NCBI GenBank assembly: GCA_002189105.1
Contig: NIOB01000001.1
Coordinates: forward strand, 682,001 to 746,000
From: Saccharibacillus soli
GTDB lineage: Bacteria; Bacillota; Bacilli; Paenibacillales; Paenibacillaceae
DNA length: 64,000 nucleotides
Direction of reading: 5' to 3'
In this document: positions 8,298 to 17,302 of the stretch, piece after piece
How the letters are laid out: each line of letters begins with the position of its first letter
How positions within the stretch are numbered: the first letter of the stretch is position 1
Notes under the pieces: model-generated
The model's input: the letters and a program-made list of their open reading frames with translations, nothing else
Database searches by the model: none
What the model was told of the DNA's origin: nothing
Position numbers and translations under genes: made by a program

Positions 8298-10265
8298 TTA
8301 CAAAATGCCAAGTACGATTCCTTTTTGGAAGCCCACGTATTGAGCAGGTGCTCCCTCACGTAGATATACCCAAATTTCGACTGTGCCTGTTCGGTTGCTT
8401 TGGGTTTCAACCCGGTCTGGCTGACCCCACGAGAGCAGAACATGCTGCTTATTCATGCCCGCAGCCACATACTCACCGCGGATATAATTCCAGATCTTGT
8501 CGCTGCCGCCATAACGGGCGCGAGGGTCGAACGGGAAGAACTCATCCGTATCATTCAGCAGGGAGAGAACGCCCGAAGCGCTGGTGGAAGGAGCGGCGAA
8601 CAGTCCGCCTGCCGGATTGGCGAAGACCACTGTATACGTACGGCCGGACGATGTATCCGAGATCTGGATGTCGGAGACCGTCAGTTTGCTGAAACGTACG
8701 CCTGCACCGCTGAATCCGTTGATCCAATACGACTTGCCGAGGTACGGAGCCAGACTGCCCAACTGCTGCTTTTTCCGCAGAAGAGGGGTTTTCTTGGATT
8801 CCACTTCAAACGAGGCGGCGCCGATAGATACGATGGCCTGTTGAAGTTTGCTGTCCCATTTGACGGAGGAGCCGGAGACGACAGAAGACAGGAAGCTGGC
8901 CGGGAAGACCGTTTGTCCATCCAGTGTCTGGACTTTTCCCTTCAGCTTGATGGTTTTACCGTTGACTGTTGCAGAGTCGCTGCCTTTGCGAAGTTTAATC
9001 TGCGTATCGCCATAAGCGATGGTCCAGTCACTGCCGGAATTGCTGACCGTCGCACCAAGCGCGGCGAATACCGGGCGCAGCGGCAGATACGAGCCGCCGC
9101 CGATCAATCCAGCGCCGCTAAGGGCACCGTCCTGCTTGACGAGCAGTTGGGCCTGCGCGGTAAAGGTGCCCGAAGTTAATGTGACGGTTGTACTGCCAAG
9201 GCCTGCTGCCAGAAGCGAACCATCCGGCTGTACCGCTGCAATCTTGGAATCCGCGACGCGAAGTTCACTGGCTGTCGCAGCACGTTTGATCTGGGTTCCG
9301 TCGGAATAGCGTTCTTCCACGAAAGTCTTGATGCTGTCGCCTTGGCCTGCGGCGGACTTCGACAAGGTTAACGTGACCGCTTGCAGGCGAGCGGGAGTCA
9401 GCTCACTCCATTTGCCATTGGTGTACAAGCCGGTTGCCCCGCTGCTCAGACGCACGAACAGCCCGTTGGCTGCCGGGCTAACCGCTGCCGCGCCCTTAAC
9501 GGCCGGAATGACCTGGCCTTTGCCGCTGCCATATTCAAACAGCCATAAGCTGCCATCGGCTTTTGCCACATACAGATCGCTGTGTGCTTCCTCTTTGACC
9601 CAGGCCAACGATACGGCATTTTGCGTCAGGGTCTCCGGCTGCGAGTCTGTTGCCGAATCCAGCTTGGTTACTGTTCCATCCTTGCCCAAAGCCATGACAT
9701 AACTGCTGCTGGTTTGGATGTCCGTTGTACCAGGAAGATTGCCAATCTGGGCCGTCTTGTTTGTGGAATAATCGGGACGATAGCGCCAGATTTGTCCATC
9801 AGCGGTCAGCAGCGCGAAGCCGTCAGGGTGAGCAGAGATCTTCACGCCAGCAGGCAGCCCGGCGCCCGCGTAACCGATCACTTCGCCGGATTGGGCCAAC
9901 ATCACTCGACCGGAGACTTGAGCGATTGGAGGAAGGTCTGCCAACTGTTCAGGCGCTCCGGTCAAGCCGAGCGTGGCCCAGCGGTAGACTTTGCCGCTTT
10001 CTGTCCAGGCATAGCGATCGCCAGTCTGGGGATCGCGTGTCAGTCCAACGAAGCGGGAGGGTTCCTGTGGCGCACCGATGGTACGTCCTTCCGCACGCAG
10101 TGAGCCATCCGTCAGCACGTAATTTTTTGCGTCAAGTCCGCTGGTAATGGTGGCATCGGTCGATTGTGCATAAGCATGCGCACCCCAGAGCTGTGGAGCC
10201 GGTAAGGTCGCTCCCAGTAGAATCCCTGCGGTTAGTGCCGTTTTGGTTATCCATTTTCCTTTCAT
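8298..10265 (-). CDS. Secreted stalk-domain (copper amine oxidase N-terminal-like) protein with propeller-like and Ig-like parts
   Basis: The product has 655 residues with a signal peptide (basic start, hydrophobic core, cut near AYAQS). Residues about 40-285 hold repeated short strands with W/Y-containing turns, consistent with a beta-propeller. Residues about 290-375 resemble a bacterial Ig-like (BIG2) domain. Residues about 385-480 match the stalk domain found in many Paenibacillus surface proteins (YLPLRPVFAALGATV, then paired beta hairpins). The C-terminal 55 residues (GMNKQHVLLSWGQPD onward) resemble a BamE/SmpA-type motif and also the C-terminus of the protein at 37039-38145. Enzymatic activity is not expected; a cell-surface or binding role is an inference. 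The start has only a weak ribosome binding site (GGCAG). Confidence 0.8.
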   Translation of the reverse strand: MKGKWITKTALTAGILLGATLPAPQLWGAHAYAQSTDATITSGLDAKNYVLTDGSLRAEGRTIGAPQEPSRFVGLTRDPQTGDRYAWTESGKVYRWATLGLTGAPEQLADLPPIAQVSGRVMLAQSGEVIGYAGAGLPAGVKISAHPDGFALLTADGQIWRYRPDYSTNKTAQIGNLPGTTDIQTSSSYVMALGKDGTVTKLDSATDSQPETLTQNAVSLAWVKEEAHSDLYVAKADGSLWLFEYGSGKGQVIPAVKGAAAVSPAANGLFVRLSSGATGLYTNGKWSELTPARLQAVTLTLSKSAAGQGDSIKTFVEERYSDGTQIKRAATASELRVADSKIAAVQPDGSLLAAGLGSTTVTLTSGTFTAQAQLLVKQDGALSGAGLIGGGSYLPLRPVFAALGATVSNSGSDWTIAYGDTQIKLRKGSDSATVNGKTIKLKGKVQTLDGQTVFPASFLSSVVSGSSVKWDSKLQQAIVSIGAASFEVESKKTPLLRKKQQLGSLAPYLGKSYWINGFSGAGVRFSKLTVSDIQISDTSSGRTYTVVFANPAGGLFAAPSTSASGVLSLLNDTDEFFPFDPRARYGGSDKIWNYIRGEYVAAGMNKQHVLLSWGQPDRVETQSNRTGTVEIWVYLREGAPAQYVGFQKGIVLGIL

Positions 10266-10353
10266 TGCTGCCTAATACCCCTGTCTGTGTATAAGTAACG
10301 TCTGGCATGGGATTCTTTCCTGGCGAAAGCCAAGGCATGAATACCACAAGCGT

Positions 10354-10383
10354 TCTATAAAAGGGATTCGACACAGTAAGCAA
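10354..10383 (-). promoter_or_regulatory. Candidate sigma-A promoter for the stalk-domain gene
   Basis: Read on the minus strand: TTGCTT, an 18-base spacer, then TATAGA. It lies about 90 bases upstream of the start codon at 10265. Confidence 0.5.
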
Positions 10384-10442
10384 AAATTCCTTTTTTAACC
10401 ACCTCTAATGACGAAGAATTTGACTGGGAAAAAGGCTGCAAG

Positions 10443-10472
10443 TTGAAACGCAGAGGTGGAAATCGGTACAAT
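10443..10472 (+). promoter_or_regulatory. Candidate sigma-A promoter for the gene at 10564
   Basis: TTGAAA, an 18-base spacer and TACAAT, about 90 bases upstream of ATG 10564. With the opposite promoter it makes the 10266-10563 gap a divergent promoter region; nothing else was seen there. Confidence 0.55.
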
Positions 10473-10563
10473 GAACAGAACGGGTAGACGATCCCGTTTT
10501 GACTTGTGACGGAAGCGAAGAAGTGAGCAGCCAGAGAACAAGCAAGTGGAAGGAGGAGGTCCG

Positions 10564-11472
10564 ATGAAGTCGAATCGTCATTCCGAGGACCCCCCAATGA
10601 AGAGTCAGGCGGAAGAATGGAACATGGATTGGCTGCTGGATGCGCCGGAACATTCGGGTTCCGTTCGTGAGGAGATGCTGGGATATATGCATGAATTGAT
10701 TGACATGGCCCGCGACCATGCCCAGCAGCAGGTGGATTCGTACGAGAATGCGCTGCTCCAGCGGATTGCCAACTCGTTATCTGCGGCAGTACTGCTTAGA
10801 GAAGGCGGATTGGTGGTGGAAGCACCGGTACAGATTCGGGTTGCTTTTGAACATGCGGCGCGCTTGTATCAATATCGGCGTGCTCCCGAGACCCTCGCCG
10901 CCGACGCTTCGCAGGAAGTAATGGGCAGCAATCTGGGGGTCATGAAATACGCCTATACGCATATCTCGTTTGAATTGACCGATGTGTATGGTTTTTTGAA
11001 CATTTTTACTCACCCGGATCGAGCCTCTTTGGAGTGGACAAGTCGGGTAGATGCAGAATCCGTGGATCTCACGGACATGTTGGCGCTGTACGGGGTGAGT
11101 GGCATTTTTCTGATCTTGTCCCATGTGTATCCGGAGGACGAGCGGCTTGCCGAAGAACGGATGGAGAAGCAGTCGGAGCGAATTGCGGCGCAGATTCTCG
11201 GGGTATTGACCGATTTTGATATGCTTAAAAACACAGCCGATCCCCAGCGGATGCTGGAGCTGTTTCTGCGTGAAAATGGGCGGGTGTTCGGCAAGGACAA
11301 ATACAATGAACATCTCAAAAAATTCATGCTGTTTGCTTCAGAGAATCCCAATAATACCATGGAGCTGTATCTCAAGCGCGAGATGGAACTGGAAAAACGT
11401 CGTCAGCAGCGCCAAGCGGCCAAAAAGAATACCGAAAAGCAAAAAAGAGAATCCAGACAAAAAAAGAAATAA
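10564..11472 (+). CDS. Uncharacterised soluble helical protein (possible DUF5677/HEPN-like)
   Basis: The product has 302 residues from ATG 10564 (AGGAGGAGG at 10551-10559). It has no signal or membrane segment and is predicted mostly helical. A segment around residues 70-140 (LLREGGLVVEAPVQIRVAFE, then a later YGFLNIFTHPD) recalls DUF5677/HEPN-type proteins, where a helix bundle carries a conserved H-P near its end, but the match is too weak to rely on. The last 40 residues are strongly basic (many K, R, Q), which suggests nucleic-acid contact or a disordered tail. It is a single gene with its own promoter. I do not recognise the family with confidence. Confidence 0.7.
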   Translation: MKSNRHSEDPPMKSQAEEWNMDWLLDAPEHSGSVREEMLGYMHELIDMARDHAQQQVDSYENALLQRIANSLSAAVLLREGGLVVEAPVQIRVAFEHAARLYQYRRAPETLAADASQEVMGSNLGVMKYAYTHISFELTDVYGFLNIFTHPDRASLEWTSRVDAESVDLTDMLALYGVSGIFLILSHVYPEDERLAEERMEKQSERIAAQILGVLTDFDMLKNTADPQRMLELFLRENGRVFGKDKYNEHLKKFMLFASENPNNTMELYLKREMELEKRRQQRQAAKKNTEKQKRESRQKKK

Positions 11473-11649
11473 AGGGATATTATGGAATACGATCCATCTG
11501 CCGATATAAATGAAGGCGGCTGCTCCAGAATGGATACGACGTGCCCGGAAACGCTGCCATGCCCAAGTAAGATGGCGGTTTCAAATTTAGCCCAGTGGTT
11601 AATAATAAGAGGACACGTCAACACAGAATGGAGTAAGGTGAAGAACAAC

Positions 11650-11790
11650 ATGCAAAAAACTCAAAGTATCCCTCAGTTCTCAGACGTGCTGGAAGAAGTG
11701 AATTTTATCCTGTACGGTTCAACCAACGGCAAACCGCAGGAACAGCACGATTCTGAACATCAGGAACAGGCGGAAGCAGCCCTTCGATAA
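11650..11790 (+). CDS. Small hypothetical protein (46 residues)
   Basis: ATG 11650 follows AAGGTG (11635-11640) and gives a 46-residue product that begins MQKTQSIPQFSDVLEEVNFI and ends in a Gln/Glu/Ala-rich tail. A longer frame from 11482 has no ribosome binding site and low-complexity codons, so the short form is preferred. The first 25 residues could form an amphipathic helix. The gene is followed closely by a strong terminator, which supports it being a real transcription unit. Function unknown. Confidence 0.55.
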   Translation: MQKTQSIPQFSDVLEEVNFILYGSTNGKPQEQHDSEHQEQAEAALR

Positions 11791-11836
11791 GGGACACCGC
11801 CATTTCGATTCTAACATTCAATGGTCATCCGTAGAC

Positions 11837-11887
11837 AAACGGGGCGTCCTCCGATCGAATATTCGACCGGAGGACCGCCCCGTTTTT
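11837..11887. terminator. Strong bidirectional terminator between convergent genes
   Basis: AAACGGGGCGTCCTCCG pairs with CGGAGGACCGCCCCGTTT, with T runs in both directions. It separates the small plus-strand gene from the convergent chemoreceptor-like gene. Confidence 0.92.
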
Positions 11888-11938
11888 GTATGAGCCATTT
11901 TCAATGAGTAACCAACCAATTGGGAAGAAGAAGGCCGG

Positions 11939-13501
11939 CTAAGAGACACGAGCCCCGCTGCTTGCCTGTTTATCCGATTCCAGCGCCAGATCGATTCCCA
12001 CCACACCGATGGGCTCACCGCGTTCATTGAGAACAGCCGCCGACATGGTCAGGCAGGGGCGTTTGGTGATCGCCGAGACATAGACGGGAGAGACATAGAC
12101 TTCACCGTTCATCGCCTGCTGCCACCATTCCCGACTCTTGGCATTAAGCAGACCCGCCTGAGGTTTGGAGAAGATAAAGGAGCCGTCCGAATCATTGGAC
12201 CAGATCGCTTCGATAGACGGTGAACGCTCCATATAACCGGATAGCAGCAGCCCATGTTCTCGTTCATCCGCCGGCACCGAGGCAGCCTGCCGGGCGGCGG
12301 CTTCAAGCACATGACGAATACGATCAACCTCTTCGCTGCCAATCTGCTCCGATTGTTCGAGGCGGAATGCCGCCACAATGTCTGAGAGTTCCGCAGATGC
12401 CCCGCGCATCTCGCTGCCGATCTGAGCAAGGCGGGTGATCTGATCCCGCTGCTTGCCAATATGGGTGAACAGTTCCTGCATGGACTGGCTGGTTTGCTCC
12501 GACAATTCCGCTGCGGAAGTGAGTGCACGAGAACCGCGAAGCATGCGTTCGTGCTGTCGGTCACTCAGACGATCCGTCTCACGAGCGGATTCCAGCACGC
12601 TGCCTACCCGATCGGCGAGCTGCTGCATATCCTGTCTCATGCGTCCCATTTCAGCCACACCCCGCTCAACGGCCTGGGTGCTGGTCGTCATGGAATCGGT
12701 CACCTGACTGACTCCCGAGACAACCGATTCCAGCGTAGCCGTGGAGCGCCCGACCGCTTCGCCGCTTTGTGCAGCCAGCTTGCGAATCTCCTGAGCCACT
12801 ACAGCAAACCCTCGTCCTTCTTCACCGGCGCGTGCCGCTTCAATCGAAGCGTTCAGTGCAAGGAGAGACGTCTGTTCGACCACACCACGGATGAAAACAT
12901 TAATTTCCTCAATGTCCGCCATATGCCGCGTCAATTCGGCAATTCGAGCGCCAATGACCGCGTTTTGCTCCAGAATATCCGTCATCGCCTGATCCGTCGA
13001 AGTGAGCGCCTGCGACAGCGCAGCGGCGGCAGAGCCAGCATCCGTACTCTCTTGGGTCATCATAGAAGCGCGATCAGCCATCTGCCGGGATGTCCGTGCA
13101 GCCTCTTCCAGCAAAGCGGAAGCTTCCTGCGTACGCGCCGCCGATTCTGTGCCCCGGGCATCCAGGTCACGTTCGACACGGCTTGAATGTTCCGTTACCA
13201 AGGTCAGCGTCTGCACGGAAGTCTGCACTTCTTCGACAACGCCCAACAGTCGGTCGGATACCACCTGAGATTCAAACAGGAACGTCTTGAGTTTCTCCGC
13301 TTGTTCCTCCTCTGCGCCATGTAGAGAAGCAGAAGCAGAACGACGAGGGAGCATCAAAGCGACCAGACCGAGGCAGGCGGCAGCTGACAGCGCCAAGCCG
13401 ATTGTCTGCAGGACACCCCGCGAAGAATCAAACCAGAGCAGGCAGGAAGCAGCCAGCGCGACCACGGTACACATCACATAAGGAAAGCGATTTCGGCTCA
13501 T
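11939..13501 (-). CDS. Methyl-accepting chemotaxis-like protein with a C-terminal Cache-like sensor
   Basis: The product has 520 residues from ATG 13501 (AAGAAGGG at a good distance on the minus strand). Two membrane segments (about 7-25 and 32-50) are joined by only a few residues, so there is almost no extracellular sensor. The chemoreceptor signalling hairpin follows (about 75-345), with the hallmark tip [20 protein letters not shown] and then [15 protein letters not shown]. The last 150 residues look like a half Cache/PDC sensor ([19 protein letters not shown], then [10 protein letters not shown]). That domain is normally N-terminal and extracellular; here it must be cytoplasmic. It probably signals through CheA/CheW in response to an internal cue or acts as a scaffold. 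Confidence 0.9.
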   Translation of the reverse strand: MSRNRFPYVMCTVVALAASCLLWFDSSRGVLQTIGLALSAAACLGLVALMLPRRSASASLHGAEEEQAEKLKTFLFESQVVSDRLLGVVEEVQTSVQTLTLVTEHSSRVERDLDARGTESAARTQEASALLEEAARTSRQMADRASMMTQESTDAGSAAAALSQALTSTDQAMTDILEQNAVIGARIAELTRHMADIEEINVFIRGVVEQTSLLALNASIEAARAGEEGRGFAVVAQEIRKLAAQSGEAVGRSTATLESVVSGVSQVTDSMTTSTQAVERGVAEMGRMRQDMQQLADRVGSVLESARETDRLSDRQHERMLRGSRALTSAAELSEQTSQSMQELFTHIGKQRDQITRLAQIGSEMRGASAELSDIVAAFRLEQSEQIGSEEVDRIRHVLEAAARQAASVPADEREHGLLLSGYMERSPSIEAIWSNDSDGSFIFSKPQAGLLNAKSREWWQQAMNGEVYVSPVYVSAITKRPCLTMSAAVLNERGEPIGVVGIDLALESDKQASSGARVS

Positions 13502-13549
13502 GTTCAACACGCCCTTCTTGTGAAAATAGGATATGTAATGTTTTTTCAC

Positions 13550-13578
13550 ATTATACGAGAATGAGGGCGAGTTAACAA
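13550..13578 (-). promoter_or_regulatory. Sigma-A promoter of the chemoreceptor-like gene
   Basis: Minus strand: TTGTTA, a 17-base spacer and a perfect TATAAT, 49 bases upstream of the ATG. Confidence 0.8.
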
Positions 13579-13656
13579 CCAAATTTTTGCAAGAATTTCT
13601 GAAAACAAGGGACTGCTGCACGTTCTCTTCAGCCTAACACGCGTTCCCTGGTCCAG

Positions 13657-14775
13657 TTAGGAAAGAAGCGGAGCCTGCAGCGTCAGCATATCTTCCGCAC
13701 ACTCTGCGCCGTTTACCAGCAGGAATATCCGATGAAGACCCGTATGATGTTTTCGTGTAGTCAGATCGGCAAAGCGATGTCGGCGTACACCGGACACGCG
13801 TTCTCCGCCGTCAAATGTCCGATCAGTGAGCAGGAACAACTTGCGTGAGGTACGCCCGGATGCTTTGACGAAGTCAATGGCATATTCCAGCCGAATGCGC
13901 AGCGGTTCACCCATGCGGATGTGCAGATCGTAGTTTAGCTCGGCGGATTCCCCAATCGCAATATCATTCGGCGAGACTTTGAACGAAGCTTGTTCGATCA
14001 GGGCCTTTTCGCCTTCCTGAGGAGAAGCATAGCCAAATAAATCGAGAATCTCCGGATCGGCTTTGCGCAGCAGTCCCCGGCATCCCCGACGTACAATCCA
14101 ATCGGTCAGAGGATCGCTGCCGTACCAGCGGCGCGCGGTTTCCCGCACACGATGGGGATGATCCTTGGCAATGTCATTTAGATTATTGGCGACGCTCTTG
14201 CGCACATAGAGAGAGGGGTCGGCTTTTAACATTTCCAGTAAATTGAGTACCGGAGAAGGCTCCTGCTTAAACATGGGCAGCGCTTGGCCCCACGGAAGAC
14301 GGGGGCGACATCCTTCGCTGGCCAATCGGCGGACATGTTCATCGTCGCTGGTCGCCCAGAGGCGCATGCGTTCCATCGTTCGTTCGGGATGCCGGATCAG
14401 GAAGCGACGGATGGCGAATTCCGAGGAAGACTTGGAGGTGAACCGCTCAAGCGCATCCAGCGACTGTTCAAAATGTTCTTCCTGCTGCCCATATCTCTCC
14501 ACAAAATCGGGGAAAAAGAGATAAGGAAAACCAACGCAGGTCTCGTCAATCTGAACCAGTACCTGTAGCGCTTCCGTAAAGGACTGGGGCAGAGTCAGAC
14601 CCAAAGTCTCGGAGATGCGGCGCATACGAGCCTTCAATTCGAGAACTTCCCAGCCATTACCAAGCACGGTGTGGATGAAACGAGGCTCATCAAAAGCCGG
14701 ATAAGCAGAGCGGACTTTGCGGGCAAATTGGACGATGAAATCTTCGGTATACATTAATTTTAAGGGTTCAGCCAT
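13657..14775 (-). CDS. DNA alkylation repair protein, AlkD-like HEAT-repeat family, with C-terminal beta domain
   Basis: The product has 372 residues from ATG 14775, preceded by AGGAGG on the minus strand. Residues about 1-260 are paired helices with the HEAT-like pattern of the AlkD/AlkC group (EFAIRRFLIRHPERTMERM, then DPSLYVRKSVANNLNDIAKD). In AlkD such repeats cradle DNA and remove 3- and 7-alkylpurines. The last 100 residues form a separate beta-rich domain. The gene is oriented like the STM401x cluster upstream of it, but a terminator at 14876-14906 separates them. Whether the glycosylase residues of true AlkD are kept needs an alignment. Confidence 0.8.
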   Translation of the reverse strand: MAEPLKLMYTEDFIVQFARKVRSAYPAFDEPRFIHTVLGNGWEVLELKARMRRISETLGLTLPQSFTEALQVLVQIDETCVGFPYLFFPDFVERYGQQEEHFEQSLDALERFTSKSSSEFAIRRFLIRHPERTMERMRLWATSDDEHVRRLASEGCRPRLPWGQALPMFKQEPSPVLNLLEMLKADPSLYVRKSVANNLNDIAKDHPHRVRETARRWYGSDPLTDWIVRRGCRGLLRKADPEILDLFGYASPQEGEKALIEQASFKVSPNDIAIGESAELNYDLHIRMGEPLRIRLEYAIDFVKASGRTSRKLFLLTDRTFDGGERVSGVRRHRFADLTTRKHHTGLHRIFLLVNGAECAEDMLTLQAPLLS

Positions 14776-14875
14776 AAAAGTTCCTCCTCAGTGAACAGCC
14801 ACCAGACAGCCGCTGCGATGATGACAGCTTGTCACAGGATGATCGGGACAAGCGACATGATTCTCCTAACGTAAC

Positions 14876-14906
14876 ACAAAAACCCGGACAGCAGACTGTC
14901 CGGGTT
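14876..14906 (-). terminator. Terminator of the STM4015-STM4011 operon
   Basis: On the minus strand AACCCGGACA pairs with TGTCCGGGTT and is followed by a T run, 26 bases after the STM4011-family stop codon. Confidence 0.92.
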
Positions 14907-14931
14907 CTTGGCAGGCGGGTAGGATCAAAAT

Positions 14932-15810
14932 CTAACGGGCGTTCGGTTGAAAACCCAGTGACAAGGCTCGTCTTTCCAGCAGTCCCGCTCCGTAATGCTG
15001 CTCCATCTTCAGCTCCGGCATATGCACGTAGCCGATGTAGCAGCCACATTCCTTCATCTGGCAAGGGCGGGGTTGCGTCAGGCCTTCCAATCCATGCCGA
15101 TACAAATGTCCGATCACCCGCCGATCGCTGTAACAGCGCTTGACGATGCCCGAACCCTGAACGAAAAAGACGGTTTCGCCCGTCCGACAGGAGTGGCCGA
15201 GGCTGTCGTAATCAGGCAGGTTCAGCTCGAACAGCGGATCAATCATGCGCAGCCATTCAATCTCTTCCACGCTGTAATACTCGCCGCGATCCTTAAAGGC
15301 ATTAATCCATAAATAGACGTCTTCCGGCAGTGAGCGGCGCAGTGAAGCAATGGCTTCAAAGGCGCTTCGTACCCCTACACTGCCAACGCTGAAGGGAATC
15401 CCTCGCCGGTGCAGCTCCTGGCAGCGTGACAAAAAACGTTCTTCCGTTGTCTCGCCGGGATGATAGGTTGCCCAGAAAGCAGCCGTATCCTGGTTCAGCC
15501 GATCCGTCCAATCCAGCTTCGCCGATAGATTGGTCTGAATGGCCACCCGTTCCACATGCGGCATATAGGATAACGCAATCATCGCTTCCCGATACCAGCG
15601 ATGCACCAATCCTTCTCCGTAAGGTTGGAAGAAGATCGACAGAGTATGGCCCGCTGCTGCCTGGTCACCGGCCCACTGCACAAATCGCTCAATCTGCTCC
15701 CGATCCTTGCGCAGCGTCTCGGCACTGTCCGTTGTCTTGCTGAAAGGACAGTAGGGACACGAATAATTACAAGACGACAGGGAACCCCGAAAATATAAGG
15801 TCGCTCTCAT
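14932..15810 (-). CDS. STM4011-family radical SAM protein
   Basis: The product has 292 residues from ATG 15810, whose ATGA overlaps the TGA of the STM4012-family gene; no separate ribosome binding site is seen, so translation is probably coupled. The radical SAM iron-sulfur motif C-x3-C-x2-C is CNYSCPYC (Cys14, Cys18, Cys21). A glycine-poor barrel follows with FFQPYGEGLVHRWY and AIQTNLSAKLDW. The C-terminal third has six more cysteines (HSCRTGE, IVKRCYSD, RPCQMKECGCYIG), reminiscent of SPASM/twitch auxiliary cluster domains. The family is named after Salmonella STM4011 and is found with the other four genes here. Substrate unknown; a carbon-centred modification of a peptide or small molecule is an inference. 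Confidence 0.9.
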   Translation of the reverse strand: MRATLYFRGSLSSCNYSCPYCPFSKTTDSAETLRKDREQIERFVQWAGDQAAAGHTLSIFFQPYGEGLVHRWYREAMIALSYMPHVERVAIQTNLSAKLDWTDRLNQDTAAFWATYHPGETTEERFLSRCQELHRRGIPFSVGSVGVRSAFEAIASLRRSLPEDVYLWINAFKDRGEYYSVEEIEWLRMIDPLFELNLPDYDSLGHSCRTGETVFFVQGSGIVKRCYSDRRVIGHLYRHGLEGLTQPRPCQMKECGCYIGYVHMPELKMEQHYGAGLLERRALSLGFQPNAR

Positions 15811-17171
15811 GGCAGAATAAACGCCGACATGCGGCTGCGTACCGGATCTGAGATCAGCCAATCGCCAATCGCATCAGAATACCCGAGTCCTTCGCGGCCC
15901 ATGCGCAGTACGCCGTCTTCGATCCATGCCAGTTCGGATTCGGTAAGCAGGCGAAGCTGCGGCAGATCATCAAACGGCTCGGTACTGAAGCGCTGCTGAT
16001 AATCAGACAGCTTCAACCCTTCACTGTGCAGAATTCCCTTGAGCACGAAACGGCGCCGCTGTTCCTGCGCATCCAGCACAAAGCCGTAATCGGCCGTATC
16101 ATACCGTTCCGTTGCGACATAATCGGCAATGATGCTTTCCGTTGCTTTGCGGCTGACGCCATAGCGGGACGCATAATGGACATTCTGCGTGTAGGAACGG
16201 GCGCCGCAGCCCAGCCCCATCATGCCTTCTTCCTGGCATCCATAAGCCAGCAGGCTCTTATCCGGTGAATACCCGACGACGTCCCTGCGTGCGAACCGCC
16301 GCATCGAGAACTGCTCGTACCCATGTTCGGCCAGCCGCTCGCAGGCCGCCATATACAGCGTCCAGCGGAGGTCTTCCGGTGCTGCTGCCGATACATCACC
16401 CGGCTTTAGAATAGTATGTTCGCGCGTATAAAGGGGGTAGAGGAAAATTTCACCCGGCTTATAGGCCAGAGCCTGATCGAGCGAATACAGCCAGGTATCC
16501 AGCGTCTGTCCAGGCAATCCATAGATCAGATCCAGATTGAGCAGCGGGAAGTTGAACGAACCCAGCAGCTCCAGCGCGCGGCGTACTTCATCCGGCTTCT
16601 GCGGCCGATAGATTGCGGCGGCTTCCGCCTCAATGAAGCTCTGAATCCCCATGCTAACCCGATCCACGCCACGCTCTTTCAGAACCTGAAGGCGCTGGGG
16701 GTCCACCGTCTCCGGCGATGTCTCGACGGAGATTGAGGCTTCACGCGGGTTTAAGCCCATAATCCCTTCTGCAATGTCAAACAGCCGCGTCAATTGGTCG
16801 GCACGCAGCAGCGTTGGCGTTCCGCCGCCGATCGCAAAACGTGCAAATGGCCGGGAGGCCAAAGCCGCCCAGTCGCGGGCCTGCCGCTCCAGCGCATCGA
16901 CGTAGCGGGCATGAACATCTTCCCGTTTGTCCGGCAGCGTAAACAAATTGCAAAATCCACAGCGGGCTCCGCAAAATGGAATGTGCATATAGAGGAAAAA
17001 ACTTTCCGACGGTTCGTTCTTCCACAGATCGGCCAGCGGCTTGGAATCCTCAAACGGGCGGTAAGCGGTCTTGTGTGGGTAGGAATACAGATAAGAGCGG
17101 TAAGGAGCGGCGGCCAGTTCCTGTTTCCAGGCCTCAACCTGCTCTGCGTTGTAAACGGCCGTTTCGGTCAT
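15807..17171 (-). CDS. STM4012-family radical SAM protein (HemN/HemW-like fold)
   Basis: The product has 454 residues from ATG 17171, preceded by GGGAG; an upstream in-frame ATG at 17204 lacks such a site. The motif CGARCGFC gives C-x3-C-x2-C at Cys67, Cys71 and Cys74, and the following residues NLF lack the fourth Cys (CxxxCxxCxC) of true HemN/HemW. Other HemN-like landmarks are FAIGGGTPTLL and ISVETSPETVDPQRL, then VDRVSMGIQSF for SAM binding, and a C-terminal winged region. It is therefore a HemN relative, not coproporphyrinogen dehydrogenase. It lies 131 bases after the STM4013-family gene and overlaps the STM4011-family gene by four bases. Function of the pathway is unknown. Confidence 0.9.
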   Translation of the reverse strand: MTETAVYNAEQVEAWKQELAAAPYRSYLYSYPHKTAYRPFEDSKPLADLWKNEPSESFFLYMHIPFCGARCGFCNLFTLPDKREDVHARYVDALERQARDWAALASRPFARFAIGGGTPTLLRADQLTRLFDIAEGIMGLNPREASISVETSPETVDPQRLQVLKERGVDRVSMGIQSFIEAEAAAIYRPQKPDEVRRALELLGSFNFPLLNLDLIYGLPGQTLDTWLYSLDQALAYKPGEIFLYPLYTREHTILKPGDVSAAAPEDLRWTLYMAACERLAEHGYEQFSMRRFARRDVVGYSPDKSLLAYGCQEEGMMGLGCGARSYTQNVHYASRYGVSRKATESIIADYVATERYDTADYGFVLDAQEQRRRFVLKGILHSEGLKLSDYQQRFSTEPFDDLPQLRLLTESELAWIEDGVLRMGREGLGYSDAIGDWLISDPVRSRMSAFILP

Positions 17172-17302
17172 GGCGAACGGCTCCCTTCGTGAATGAAATG
17201 TCAAAACATAAAACGATAAGGGACAAGGATCGTCTGGTCCCTCAAAATAGCATCGCTTCCCGGTTCAATCGGCCGGTTTCAATCTTGATCGATGTGCCGC
17301 AG

